Assembly: GCA_016763755.1 (NCBI GenBank)
Contig: JAESTD010000126.1
Location: 1 to 32,374, forward strand
DNA: 32,374 nucleotides
Direction of reading: 5' to 3'
Source: Mucilaginibacter sp.
GTDB lineage: Bacteria; Bacteroidota; Bacteroidia; Sphingobacteriales; Sphingobacteriaceae
Numbering within the stretch: position 1 is the stretch's first letter; each line of letters begins with the position of its first letter. The position numbers were made by a program, and so were the translations under genes. Of the stretch, positions 1 through 9,382 are shown piece by piece. Below the pieces are notes generated by a model. It was not told the origin of the DNA. It saw only the letters and a program-made list of their open reading frames with translations, and did not search any database.

Positions 1-59
1 CCGGTAATATAGGTTGACACACGCGGCACGCGTGCGCCAGCAGAAAATATCCCTTAGTC

Positions 60-122
60 GTCATGGTGAGACTGTCAAACCATTCATCCCGCGAAGAGGT
101 CTTCGACAAGCTCAGACTGACA
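60..122. repeat. Imperfect REP-like inverted repeat
   Basis: The left arm begins GTCATGGTGAGACTGTC at 60 and the right arm ends GACAAGCTCAGACTGACA at 122. The right arm read on the other strand gives GTCAGTCTGAGCTTGTC, which matches the left arm imperfectly. Arms of about 23 nt surround about 17 nt. The 231 bases before the atpC stop contain no convincing gene. The word TGAGCTTGTCGAAG is common in intergenic repeats of Bacteroidota in my experience, but I could not search for further copies. Confidence 0.5.
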
Positions 123-183
123 GCTGAATAAAACGCTGACAAATGGTTCACTATCGTTCAGCAGGACAAATTGGACATAACAA

Positions 184-212
184 AAAAGCCCCCGATAATA
201 TCGGGGGCTTTT
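184..212 (-). terminator. Rho-independent terminator after atpC
   Basis: A perfect 14-bp inverted repeat around one central base: AAAAGCCCCCGATA, A, TATCGGGGGCTTTT. The GC-rich core and flanking A/T runs make it work in both directions. It lies 20 bases past the atpC stop on the minus strand. Confidence 0.93.
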
Positions 213-231
213 CATATAGAAAAGTTTTTGA

Positions 232-477
232 TTATTTGTGTGTGATGCCTTCTGCTAAAACGGTTACCTTGTTGTTTAAAGCCTCAACCACACCACCTTT
301 AATAAAGAATACTTCTTCTGTAGCACCCCTAACGGTTAGCTTACCATCGTTTAAAGTAGAGATAATAGGCGCGTGGTTATTTAATATTTCAAAAAAACCT
401 AAAGTGCCCGGCAGCGTAATCGATTTGGCTTCGCCTTCAAATACTTTTTTATCGGGTGTAAGAATTTCTAATGTCAT
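232..477 (-). CDS. atpC: F1Fo ATP synthase epsilon subunit (short form)
   Basis: Epsilon subunit of the ATP synthase central stalk, which couples rotation of gamma and the c-ring to the catalytic head. The 81-residue product opens MTLEILTPDKKVFEGEAKSI and contains GTLGFFEILNNHAPIIS, the hallmark of the epsilon N-terminal beta-sandwich. It stops after that domain and lacks the C-terminal helical hairpin of the roughly 135-residue E. coli protein; short versions are usual in Bacteroidota, so I do not regard it as truncated. It follows atpD on the same strand after 78 bases and ends at a strong terminator, so atpD-atpC is probably a two-gene unit apart from the other atp genes. Confidence 0.95.
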   Translation of the reverse strand: MTLEILTPDKKVFEGEAKSITLPGTLGFFEILNNHAPIISTLNDGKLTVRGATEEVFFIKGGVVEALNNKVTVLAEGITHK

Positions 478-487
478 GTTTTATAGA

Positions 488-554
488 GTTAAGAGCCAAG
501 AATCAAGAATCAGGATTTTATTCTTGACTCTTGATTCTTATTTCTTGATTCTTA
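488..554. repeat. AAGAATCAAGAATC direct and inverted repeat in the atpD-atpC spacer
   Basis: Almost the whole 78-base spacer is low-complexity repeat. AAGAATCAAGAATC starts at 498. Its complement TCTTGATTCTT occurs twice, at 529-539 and 543-553. The transcript could fold with either right-hand copy, giving alternative hairpins between the two cistrons. It contains no ORF. Confidence 0.75.
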
Positions 555-555
555 A

Positions 556-2076
<1,521 letters not shown>

Positions 2077-2135
2077 TTAAAGAATTTAAAATGAAACAGA
2101 TAGTGTTTACACTAAGCACTGCTATTTCAGAGGCG

Positions 2136-2166
2136 CAAAGTTAAGGTTTATTAGCAAAATAATAAA
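2136..2166 (-). promoter_or_regulatory. Likely promoter of atpD-atpC
   Basis: On the minus strand TAACTTTG (2136-2143) matches the Bacteroidota -7 consensus TAnnTTTG fully. TTTA lies 19 bases upstream (2163-2166), one base off the -33 element TTTG. The predicted leader before atpD is about 70 nt. Confidence 0.55.
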
Positions 2167-2253
2167 CACTTCTGTTAACTTTTTATTGGCTAATAGCCAA
2201 TACATTGCATATACCGCTGTAACAGGTATTTTACAGCCTTTTACCACGAGACT

Positions 2254-3237
2254 TTACTGCCAGCTGATCACAATTTTACCCATGTGCGCGCTGCTTTCCA
2301 TCAGTTGATGCGCTGCGGCAGCGTCTTCGGCAGGGAAGATCTTGTAAATAACAGGTTTGATTTTGCCCGATGATAGTAACGGCCAAACATGCTGCTCAAG
2401 GTTTTTAGCTATCGCCGATTTAAAGGCCACGTCGCGGTTACGTAAGGTAGAACCGGTGATGGTTAAACGCTTGCGCATGACGATCGACAGATCTATATCA
2501 GTGTTCTTACCCCACATGGTATTGATGAGCACCAGCCTGCCATCTTCAGCAAGCGATTGAAGATTTGGTACGGTATAATCGCCGCCAACCATATCTAATA
2601 TTACATTTACGCCTTTGCCGTTGGTGAGCGCTTTGATGCGTTCGGCAAAGCTTTCAGTTTTATAATTGATGGCTTTTGCAGCGCCCAATTGCTCGCAGAA
2701 ATTGCATTTTTCATCGCTGCCTGCGGTGATGTAAACCGTACTGCCTAAAGCTGTTGCCATTTGGATGGCCGTAACGCCAATGCCGCTGCTGCCGCCATGC
2801 ACCAGTAAGGTTTCGCCGGGTTGTAGTTTGCCACGGTCAAATACGTTGCTCCATACGGTGAAGAAAGTTTCGGGAAGGGAGGCGGTTTCTTCAAAAGATA
2901 AATTGTCGGGGATGGGTAAGCATTGTCCTTGGGGTACTGCGCAAAATTCTGCATAGCCACCGCCGCTTACCAGTGCGCAAACTTTATCGCCAATTTTGTA
3001 GCGACTAACATTCTTACCGACTTCAGTTATTTCGCCCGCTATCTCCAGCCCCGGTGTATCGGGCGATGCGCCGGGCGGTGGCGGATAATTCCCTTTGCGC
3101 TGCGCAACATCCGGCCGGTTAATGCCCGATGCCTTTACTCTTACCAGCACCTCATCATCTTTAATAACGGGTACAGGGCGTTCCTGCAATTGCAAAACTT
3201 CGGGGGCACCGGGTTGAGTAATGATGATAGCTTTCAT
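2254..3237 (-). CDS. NAD(P)H:quinone oxidoreductase, zinc-independent MDR family
   Basis: Medium-chain dehydrogenase/reductase of the quinone oxidoreductase (QOR) type, expected to reduce quinones or enones with NADPH in the cytoplasm. The N-terminus MKAIIITQPGAPEVLQL and the GroES-like part (VKASGINRPDVAQRKG, PGLEIAGEI) are typical. The nucleotide fold carries HGGSSGIGVTAIQMA instead of the zinc-site cysteines of alcohol dehydrogenases. An upstream in-frame ATG at 3276 would add 13 residues (MMKPSQIIHGLHI) unlike the family, so I chose the ATG at 3237, giving 327 residues. It is divergent from a peroxiredoxin gene, which hints at a shared role in handling redox stress. The exact substrate cannot be read from sequence. 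Confidence 0.92.
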   Translation of the reverse strand: MKAIIITQPGAPEVLQLQERPVPVIKDDEVLVRVKASGINRPDVAQRKGNYPPPPGASPDTPGLEIAGEITEVGKNVSRYKIGDKVCALVSGGGYAEFCAVPQGQCLPIPDNLSFEETASLPETFFTVWSNVFDRGKLQPGETLLVHGGSSGIGVTAIQMATALGSTVYITAGSDEKCNFCEQLGAAKAINYKTESFAERIKALTNGKGVNVILDMVGGDYTVPNLQSLAEDGRLVLINTMWGKNTDIDLSIVMRKRLTITGSTLRNRDVAFKSAIAKNLEQHVWPLLSSGKIKPVIYKIFPAEDAAAAHQLMESSAHMGKIVISWQ

Positions 3238-3289
3238 GATGTGTAAACCATGTATAATTTGTGATGGTTTCATCAAAGATTATTCATTT

Positions 3290-3303
3290 TTCACTTAAGT
3301 GAA
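3290..3303. promoter_or_regulatory. 14-bp perfect palindrome between divergent redox genes
   Basis: TTCACTTAAGTGAA is a perfect palindrome midway between the starts of the quinone oxidoreductase (3237, minus) and the peroxiredoxin (3350, plus). It has the size and position of a dimeric repressor or activator site. No regulator is known for it; function is inferred from placement only. Confidence 0.4.
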
Positions 3304-3349
3304 TATTCGGCATGCTTTTATTGCTGTTATTTGGATAAAAAATATAAAC

Positions 3350-3814
3350 ATGGCAATACAATTAGGGCAAGAAGCCCCGCAATTCACACTCGTATCTACA
3401 GAACTTAAACAGGTTTCATTAGCTGATTTTAAAGGGAAGAAAGTGATCATCCATTTCTTCCCAATGGCCTTTACAGGTACCTGCACCGAGCAGCTTTGCA
3501 CCATGCGCGATGATTTTGGGTTTTATGAAGGCATCAACGCACAGGTATTGGGTATCTCTGTCGATTCGCCATTTACCCTGGGTAAATTTAAAGAGGAACA
3601 AAAATATCAGTTCCCGCTGCTGTCTGATTTTAATAAAGAGGTATCTGAAGCATACGGCGCACTGTATAACGAGTTCTTTTTTGGGATGAAAGGCGTTTCA
3701 AAACGTGCTGCATTTGTCATCGACGAAAACCAGCAAGTAATTTATGCTGAGGTACTTGAGGATGCTAATGACCTGCCCAATTTTGAGGCTATCAAAGAAA
3801 AATTGAGCAATTGA
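3350..3814 (+). CDS. Peroxiredoxin, AhpC/TSA superfamily (AhpE/BCP-like)
   Basis: Thiol peroxidase that reduces hydrogen peroxide and organic peroxides in the cytoplasm. The 154-residue protein starts MAIQLGQEAPQFTLVS. The active-site signature PMAFTGTC fits PxxxTxxC with the peroxidatic Cys at residue 45. A second Cys at 50 (CTEQLC) is in the position of an intrahelix resolving cysteine, as in many BCP/PrxQ proteins, while the FFPMAFTG context resembles AhpE. A start at 3299 would add 17 hydrophobic residues with no match to the family, so 3350 is preferred. It is divergent from the quinone oxidoreductase and is followed by the tRNA promoter. Confidence 0.93.
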   Translation: MAIQLGQEAPQFTLVSTELKQVSLADFKGKKVIIHFFPMAFTGTCTEQLCTMRDDFGFYEGINAQVLGISVDSPFTLGKFKEEQKYQFPLLSDFNKEVSEAYGALYNEFFFGMKGVSKRAAFVIDENQQVIYAEVLEDANDLPNFEAIKEKLSN

Positions 3815-3823
3815 GAAAAAAAG

Positions 3824-3855
3824 TTTGCAGTGGATGCAAGAAAATTCTATTTTTG
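3824..3855 (+). promoter_or_regulatory. Bacteroidota-type promoter of tRNA-Arg
   Basis: TTTG at 3824-3827, a 20-base spacer, then TATTTTTG at 3848-3855. This matches the Bacteroidota consensus TTTG-N19/20-TAnnTTTG exactly. It begins ten bases after the peroxiredoxin stop. The leader before the tRNA at 3914 holds a small inverted repeat TTATCT/AGATAA (3877-3893). Confidence 0.8.
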
Positions 3856-3913
3856 CAGTCCGTTAAAAACGGGACGTTATCTGTAAGAGATAATGGTTTT
3901 ACATAGTAAAAGC

Positions 3914-3987
3914 GCACTTGTAGCTCAATTGGATAGAGCATCTCACTACGGATGAGAAGGTTTGGGGTTCGAATCCCTACAAGTGCA
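3914..3987 (+). tRNA. tRNA-Arg (anticodon ACG)
   Basis: A full 74-nt cloverleaf can be drawn. The acceptor stem is GCACTTG (3914-3920) with CAAGTGC (3980-3986) and discriminator A at 3987. The D stem is GCTC/GAGC and the anticodon stem TCTCA/TGAGA with loop CTACGGA, giving anticodon ACG at 3948-3950. The T arm is TGGGG, TTCGAAT, CCCTA. The CCA end is not encoded, as usual in this phylum. It decodes CGU and, after A-to-I editing, CGC and CGA. Confidence 0.97.
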
Positions 3988-3998
3988 CTCAATTTTTT

Positions 3999-4029
3999 AA
4001 GCCTTTCCGTACACCACAGAAAGGCTTTT
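3999..4029 (+). terminator. Probable terminator between tRNA-Arg and adk
   Basis: AAGCCTTTC (3999-4007) pairs with GAAAGGCTT (4019-4027), with an 11-base loop and a short T run ending at 4029. It lies 11 bases past the tRNA end and 20 bases before the adk start. The T run is short, so partial read-through into adk is possible. Confidence 0.7.
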
Positions 4030-4049
4030 AACTTTAATCACAAAAAGGG

Positions 4050-4631
4050 ATGCTTAACTTAGTACTGTTTGGTCCGCCCGGTGCCGGGAAGGGTACGCAA
4101 TCACAAAAACTTATCGAAAAATTTGGCCTTATTCACCTTTCAACCGGTGATTTGCTGCGCGGCGAAATTGCACAAGGTACCACTCTCGGTCTTGAAGCAA
4201 AAAAGCTGATGGACGATGGCCAGTTAGTACCCGATGCAGTTGTTATAGGCATGATAAGCAATAAGCTTGATGCCAATAAAGAAGCGCAAGGTTTTATTTT
4301 CGATGGTTTCCCGCGTACTGTTGCACAAGCCGAAGCTTTAGATGAATTATTAGCTTCAAAAGAATCAGCCATTTCAGGCATGATCGCTTTAGAGGTTAAT
4401 GATACCGAGTTAGAGCAGCGTTTATTAAAACGTGGCGAAACATCAGGCAGGCCTGATGATGCCAACCCGGAAGTTATCCGCAAACGCATTAAAGAATACA
4501 ATGATAAAACTGCACCGGTTGCAGGTTTTTATCAAAACCAAAATAAGTTTACCAGCATTAATGGTATAGGTGCAGTTGAAGATATTTTTAAAAGCATTTG
4601 TGACGTTATTGCTTCTTGGCTTAAGAAATAA
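4050..4631 (+). CDS. adk: Adenylate kinase
   Basis: Interconverts ATP + AMP with 2 ADP in the cytoplasm and so sets the adenylate balance. The P-loop GPPGAGKGT is at residues 8-16, the AMP-site element STGDLLR at about 31-37, and the signature DGFPRT at 85-90. The LID region is the short form (RGETSGRPDDANPEV) without zinc-binding cysteines. At 193 residues it fits short bacterial adenylate kinases. The start at 4050 places the P-loop at the normal distance. It follows tRNA-Arg and precedes obgE on the same strand, separated from obgE by a very long hairpin. Confidence 0.97.
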   Translation: MLNLVLFGPPGAGKGTQSQKLIEKFGLIHLSTGDLLRGEIAQGTTLGLEAKKLMDDGQLVPDAVVIGMISNKLDANKEAQGFIFDGFPRTVAQAEALDELLASKESAISGMIALEVNDTELEQRLLKRGETSGRPDDANPEVIRKRIKEYNDKTAPVAGFYQNQNKFTSINGIGAVEDIFKSICDVIASWLKK

Positions 4632-4651
4632 ACGATACACGTACAAAATCA

Positions 4652-4704
4652 GGAAAGTCCGGAAGTCAGTAAAGCCACTTGGTTTATTGTCTTTCGGACT
4701 TTCC
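4652..4704 (+). terminator. Long hairpin between adk and obgE
   Basis: GGAAAGTCCG (4652-4661) pairs perfectly with CGGACTTTCC (4695-4704). The pairing continues inward through about 14 more positions with two G-U pairs and few mismatches, closing on a small loop around 4676-4680. No long T run follows (GTTTC), so it may attenuate or protect the adk message rather than fully terminate. obgE starts 19 bases later. Confidence 0.65.
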
Positions 4705-4722
4705 GTTTCAAAATAAAATACC

Positions 4723-5721
4723 ATGTCTCAGGGATCCAACTTTGTCGATTACGTAAAAATATGCTGCCGGTCTGGCCATGGCGGGCCGGGTTCTGCACAC
4801 TTGCACCGTGATGTTTTTACAGCAAAAGGCGGCCCTGATGGCGGCGATGGTGGCCGTGGCGGGCACGTTATTGTAAAAGGTAACGCCCAGTTATGGACAC
4901 TGCTTCACCTTAAATTCCGCAAGCACGTTATAGCCGGCGACGGTGAATCGGGCGGTAGCTCACAGCGCTCGGGCAAAACCGGCCGCGACGAGATACTGGA
5001 AGTACCACTGGGCACCATTGCCCGTGATGCCGAAACAGGCGAGATCCTGTTTGAGATAAACACCGATGGTGAGACCAAAATAATCACCCCCGGCGGCCGT
5101 GGTGGTTTGGGGAACTGGCATTTTAAAACACCAACACAGCAAACCCCGCGCTTTGCCCAGCCCGGCGAAGATGGTAAAGAAGACTGGAACATTCTGGAAC
5201 TGAAACTATTGGCCGATGTAGGTTTGGTAGGTTTCCCAAATGCCGGTAAATCAACTCTGTTATCTGTCGTATCGGCAGCCAAACCGGAGATTGCCGATTA
5301 TGCTTTTACTACGCTTGTACCTAACCTGGGTATTGTTAGCTACCGCGATAACCGCTCGTTTGTAATGGCCGATATTCCGGGCATCATCGAAGGAGCCTCG
5401 CAGGGCAGGGGATTGGGGATCCGTTTCCTTCGCCATATAGAGCGTAACTCTACGCTGCTGTTTATGGTACCCGCCGATACCAATCGAACCATTAAAGAGG
5501 AATACGAAATTCTACTGAACGAACTCAACGAGTATAACCCCGAGCTGATGCACAAACCACGCGTACTGGCCATTACAAAAGCGGATATGCTGGATAAGGA
5601 GTTGCAGGATGAAATGGAGAAGGAAGTGCCGAAAGATGTGCCGCACGTATTCATATCCTCAGTAGCGCAGAAAGGCATCACCGAGTTAAAAGACATGCTC
5701 TGGAAGGAAATTACCCGCTAA
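4723..5721 (+). CDS. obgE: GTPase Obg (CgtA)
   Basis: Essential GTPase that binds the 50S ribosomal subunit and links ribosome maturation with growth state. Residues 1-160 form the glycine-rich Obg fold ([24 protein letters not shown]). The G domain follows: G1 GFPNAGKST at 170-178, G3 DIPG at 217-220 and G4 TKAD at 285-288. The product ends at 332 residues, directly after the G domain, with no C-terminal OCT domain, as is common in Bacteroidota. Its stop codon TAA (5719-5721) touches the stop of the convergent gene with no spacer. Confidence 0.97.
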   Translation: MSQGSNFVDYVKICCRSGHGGPGSAHLHRDVFTAKGGPDGGDGGRGGHVIVKGNAQLWTLLHLKFRKHVIAGDGESGGSSQRSGKTGRDEILEVPLGTIARDAETGEILFEINTDGETKIITPGGRGGLGNWHFKTPTQQTPRFAQPGEDGKEDWNILELKLLADVGLVGFPNAGKSTLLSVVSAAKPEIADYAFTTLVPNLGIVSYRDNRSFVMADIPGIIEGASQGRGLGIRFLRHIERNSTLLFMVPADTNRTIKEEYEILLNELNEYNPELMHKPRVLAITKADMLDKELQDEMEKEVPKDVPHVFISSVAQKGITELKDMLWKEITR

Positions 5722-7302
5722 TTACCTCGCTTCGGTAGCAAAATAAAGTACGTAATCGTCGCTTAGTTCCTTAAGCGAGAATCCTTTATATCCCGGGAAA
5801 GATTTCAGTATCACATTAGCGCGGATGCCAATATAATCGTGTGGCATCAGGATATAAATTGGGCCTGCGTGGCCTTTATACAAGTAATCATCGGTATTAA
5901 TGCTGATATCGCCATTCAGCGGCTCGAGCGTTATGGACCGGTTATGATTGATATCCAATCCCAGATCGGGACTAAAGAAGACAAACACCGCGTTTTTACT
6001 ACGGTTATCAAGCATGTGAATATAATCCATGCTTTCTTTATCAATAAACTGCTGCGCAATACCACTGCTGCCATAAACAGTTTCATTTTTTAAGCCGATG
6101 TACGAGAGTACGTAAAACTTTAGCGAAAACAGGGCAATAACCCCTACGACCAATCCAAAAGCATAACGCCAGGCCTTAGCAGCCCTGCTAAATACATAAA
6201 TTGTCCCGGGAATGATAAGCAGCCCGATGGTGCGGAAATGTCTTGCCTCAAATGAAATATCAAGCCTGCGCAAAAATGCCGAACCGAAGAAGAATACCGA
6301 TACGATGTAAAACACTACCAATATAATGCTGTAACGGTTATCGGGCACGCGCTTGCAAATGATGCAGATAAGTATTATGCTCAAAACAGCAATCAATGTT
6401 ACGATAATGATAGATACTACCGGACTAAAAATCACATCATCATTATGGAAGATCAATCCATTAGCAAGGTCATCAAACGAGAGGCCAGCCAGCAGAGGAG
6501 AGGCCAGTGGAAAAGCAAACACTTTTAGGGTAGTATCTAACCCTGCAGATGCCGACGAAGGATTTAAACCCTTTGATAAATAGGTGATATAAATTATAGC
6601 TACCGATATAATTGACGGTATGCCTACCCAAAATCCATTAATAAGCCAATGCTTGATATGCGTGGTATGACGAGATAGTTGTATCCACATATATATCAAG
6701 CCGGCGGCATACATCCAAAGGAATGATGATTCGGCAAAGAACCCTATCCATCCTGCCAGGAGAACAAATACGGCTAACGCAATATTGGGTTTATTAAAGT
6801 GCAAACAGCCCCATAAAAACCAGCCTATAAAGCCGAAAAGCAACACCTCACCACCATTATAGAATATGTATGGTGTAAGAAAAGACTGCTGCAAAGCAAT
6901 GACCAGAATAGCCAGCGCACTGATGGTTTTGCTGAAGCCTGCTTTTTTAAAAAAAGTATATAATCCTACCAATCCTAAAAACTGGCAGAGGATAACGGTT
7001 ACAGACGAAGAATGCCCAAGATCTAACCCGAATAGTTTCTGAAACATCCCGGGCACCAAATACTGCCCCGGCGACCACCAAGATTTAAATTCTTCGCCGT
7101 TTGAGGCAATATCCCATTGACCGGGCAGGGTTAAGATATTAAAGCCTTTGCCTTGTAGCATGCCGCGCCATACCTGGAAACCCCATGCAGCATCGGGGTA
7201 AACACCAGCAGGTGTGATGAGCAGCAGCACGCCCATTAGGGTTACAAGTGCAAATACGATGTATAGAATGGTTTTATGAGATGAATTAGAACTGGCAGAC
7301 AT
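5722..7302 (-). CDS. Polytopic membrane protein, possible GT-C glycosyltransferase
   Basis: A 526-residue protein with about ten to twelve hydrophobic segments, the first at residues 12-32 (ILYIVFALVTLMGVLLLITP). The first outer loop carries YPDAAWGFQVWRG with an acidic residue, as in lipid-sugar-dependent GT-C enzymes (PMT/ArnT type), and the C-terminal 100 residues are mostly soluble. I recognise no exact family. A Wzy-like polymerase is the main alternative. It is the last gene of the minus-strand polysaccharide locus, two bases after the acyltransferase gene, and abuts the obgE stop. A role in modifying or polymerising the surface glycan is inferred from context. Confidence 0.72.
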   Translation of the reverse strand: MSASSNSSHKTILYIVFALVTLMGVLLLITPAGVYPDAAWGFQVWRGMLQGKGFNILTLPGQWDIASNGEEFKSWWSPGQYLVPGMFQKLFGLDLGHSSSVTVILCQFLGLVGLYTFFKKAGFSKTISALAILVIALQQSFLTPYIFYNGGEVLLFGFIGWFLWGCLHFNKPNIALAVFVLLAGWIGFFAESSFLWMYAAGLIYMWIQLSRHTTHIKHWLINGFWVGIPSIISVAIIYITYLSKGLNPSSASAGLDTTLKVFAFPLASPLLAGLSFDDLANGLIFHNDDVIFSPVVSIIIVTLIAVLSIILICIICKRVPDNRYSIILVVFYIVSVFFFGSAFLRRLDISFEARHFRTIGLLIIPGTIYVFSRAAKAWRYAFGLVVGVIALFSLKFYVLSYIGLKNETVYGSSGIAQQFIDKESMDYIHMLDNRSKNAVFVFFSPDLGLDINHNRSITLEPLNGDISINTDDYLYKGHAGPIYILMPHDYIGIRANVILKSFPGYKGFSLKELSDDYVLYFATEAR

Positions 7303-7304
7303 AT

Positions 7305-7856
7305 TTAAGTTATTTCGCGGCTTCGCACCTTTACGGCCGGATTGCCCTGATAGATAGAATATGCATCGAGATTTTTGGTAGTTACAGAGCCGCTGCTAAG
7401 GAGAGAATGGCTTCCTGCCACAACGCCTTTATTTACAATTGCCCCATTGCCTATCCAAGCCCCATCCTCAAGCGTTACAGGACCGATAATGAGGTCAAAA
7501 GACTTGCTTTTATAATTGTGGCTGCCCGTTTGTAAAACGGCGCCCTGCGATAAACAAACATTGTTACCGATGTTAACCGTGGTAAGGTTATCAATCCAAA
7601 CGCCTTCGCCTATCCAACTGTTATTGCCAATTTGCAGGTGCCAAGGGTATTTAATATTTACGCGGGGCTTTAACACAACACCCGTGCCTATGCGGGCACC
7701 AAACAGCCTCAACAAAAATATCCTGAAACCGCTTAACGGCAGCCAGGCACTATTGATGAATACAGCGTTAACATAATACCATAACAACCGTTTTAACGCA
7801 TTTGCGCCGGGGTGGTAGGGATGGTTATTATATGTAGATAGATCGGTTTGCTGCAT
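7305..7856 (-). CDS. WcaF-like acyltransferase (left-handed beta-helix)
   Basis: An O-acetyltransferase of the hexapeptide-repeat family, expected to use acetyl-CoA to acetylate a sugar of the surface glycan. The 183-residue protein shows the N-terminal region seen in colanic-acid WcaF-type proteins (GANALKRLLWYYVNAVF, LLRLFGARIG). Hexapeptide turns follow (IGNNSWIGEGVWIDN, VNIGNNVCLSQGAVL, LEDGAWIGNGAIVNKG). GSHNY supplies the likely catalytic His and NPAVKVRSR is the usual C-terminal coil. It sits two bases upstream of the membrane protein gene and 48 bases after the GT2 gene in the same operon. Confidence 0.88.
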   Translation of the reverse strand: MQQTDLSTYNNHPYHPGANALKRLLWYYVNAVFINSAWLPLSGFRIFLLRLFGARIGTGVVLKPRVNIKYPWHLQIGNNSWIGEGVWIDNLTTVNIGNNVCLSQGAVLQTGSHNYKSKSFDLIIGPVTLEDGAWIGNGAIVNKGVVAGSHSLLSSGSVTTKNLDAYSIYQGNPAVKVRSREIT

Positions 7857-7904
7857 ATAAGCAGATGTTTAACTTTTTAAATTTAAAACGAACGACAATA
7901 GAAT

Positions 7905-8765
7905 CTACTCATCTTTTTGCTTCTTAAGCAGCTCATCAATTTTTATATCAACTATCAGCCTAAACCAGTAAGCCTGCAAAAAATGAAAGATCATACCCCT
8001 ACGGCCATCTAAAATGCCTAATTTAAAAATTACCCGGTAAATAAAGTAAAGCATAGGGCGTACATAACGCGGCATTTTCCACCAGCGGTATTTAAACCAC
8101 GCGGTACGCTCATCAGGCGAGCCCCAAAACCGGGGCTGTATAGTTTGTGAACGGATATTTTGCATACGCTCAACTTCTTCAATAGCTACCAGGTCGCTGT
8201 ATTTGTTGTGCTTATCAATCCAGAAACGGACGCTGTTCTCTTTAAGATTTTCTTCAATCAGATGGCCGTTTTTCCATATTTCCGTTCTGCCGGGTACAAC
8301 AAGGCGATGGTCCATGTTCTCGTTTGTGTCAGAGTAACCTACGCCGTACCTTACCATCTTAAGCAGGTAGAAAGGATAATATCCACCAAACCTTAGCCAC
8401 TTGCCTTTAAAATAATTTTTACGGTTAAAATAAAAGCCATCGATGTATTGATGATCCGTATCTCTGAAATTCTCAAGTAATTTATAAAGTTCGGGAGTTA
8501 CTATTTGATCGGCATCAAGGCATATTACCCAGGGTGTTTTTACGGGCAGATTTTTTAAAGCAAAATCCCATTGCTTGGGGTGGTTAATAAACTGATTATA
8601 TACAACTGTTGCGCTATGTTCAGCAGCAATATCAAGCGTACTGTCAGTACTGCCGCTATCAACTACAAATGTCTCCGCATTTAGCCCGGCAATCGAATGG
8701 AGCAGCCGTGGCAGATGCATTTCCTCGTTAAAGGTGAGTATGATGAAGCTAAACTCGGAGTTCAA
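7905..8765 (-). CDS. Glycosyltransferase family 2 (WaaE/KdtX-like)
   Basis: A cytoplasmic GT-A-fold enzyme adding a sugar to a lipid-linked glycan or to a lipopolysaccharide core. The 286-residue product begins FSFIILTFNEEMHLPRLL, with VVDSGSTDST for nucleotide binding and the metal-binding DAD at residues 84-86 (CLDADQIVTPEL). The order and the RYVRPMLYFIYR segment near the C-terminus resemble the WaaE/KdtX branch. The donor and acceptor cannot be told from sequence. Its start overlaps the stop of the upstream methyltransferase by four bases (ATGA), indicating translational coupling. Confidence 0.9.
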   Translation of the reverse strand: MNSEFSFIILTFNEEMHLPRLLHSIAGLNAETFVVDSGSTDSTLDIAAEHSATVVYNQFINHPKQWDFALKNLPVKTPWVICLDADQIVTPELYKLLENFRDTDHQYIDGFYFNRKNYFKGKWLRFGGYYPFYLLKMVRYGVGYSDTNENMDHRLVVPGRTEIWKNGHLIEENLKENSVRFWIDKHNKYSDLVAIEEVERMQNIRSQTIQPRFWGSPDERTAWFKYRWWKMPRYVRPMLYFIYRVIFKLGILDGRRGMIFHFLQAYWFRLIVDIKIDELLKKQKDE

Positions 8766-9382
8766 TGTAAGGTTGCTTTAATGAGCATCGATTTCCAAAG
8801 ATAAGGGATACGCCCGCAACCAATAAAACTATCTACTTTAAAACCCGCATTTTGAAGCGCTTTGGTCAATGTAGTCCTCGACCACATTTTGATATGCCCA
8901 CCTAACCATAGTGGATTGATGTGAGTGTCCCATTTGTTAAAGATGCTTAACAAGAGGTTTTTAAAATAACCGTGATAAGGCGTAGTGATAATAAATTCGC
9001 CGCCATTAACTAAAGCCTGTTTGCAAAACCCCAAAAAAGCCTCGGGATCATATAAGTGCTCAATTACTTCGGTAGAAATAATGGTATCAAACTTGATGTG
9101 CTGTAGCTCAGCCGGCAACTTATCTGTAGAAAGATCCTGCACAAAAAAACGATCGAGGTTGGTTTTGCGGGCTATCTCTATACCGGCTTCAGATGCATCG
9201 GTGCCATAAACGTTAAAACCTAACGAGATGAGATAATTTGCCAGGTAGCCATTACCGCAGCCTACATCAAGTATGGCCATGTTTTGGTCTTTATTAAGCA
9301 TGGCTACAATAGGTTGTAGCATATAACCCAGGTTATGGGTCATATCATCACTTGTAAAGCCGTAATCGTGGTATTCGCTCAT
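8762..9382 (-). CDS. Class I SAM-dependent methyltransferase
   Basis: A 206-residue Rossmann-fold methyltransferase of the Methyltransf_11/UbiG type. Motif I is ILDVGCGNGYLANYL (DVGCGNG at 39-45), followed by the acidic ribose-binding position in VYGTDAS and the post-motif STEVIEHLYDPEAFL. It lies between two glycosyltransferase genes and overlaps both by four bases, so it most likely methylates a sugar or caps the growing glycan. Small-molecule targets cannot be excluded. C-terminal residues CGRIPYLWKSMLI may touch the membrane. Confidence 0.9.
   Translation of the reverse strand: MSEYHDYGFTSDDMTHNLGYMLQPIVAMLNKDQNMAILDVGCGNGYLANYLISLGFNVYGTDASEAGIEIARKTNLDRFFVQDLSTDKLPAELQHIKFDTIISTEVIEHLYDPEAFLGFCKQALVNGGEFIITTPYHGYFKNLLLSIFNKWDTHINPLWLGGHIKMWSRTTLTKALQNAGFKVDSFIGCGRIPYLWKSMLIKATLH

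Noticed and set aside
3914..3987. tRNA-Arg as an integration site for a mobile element
   Set aside because: No integrase, no repeat of the tRNA 3' end and only housekeeping genes follow.
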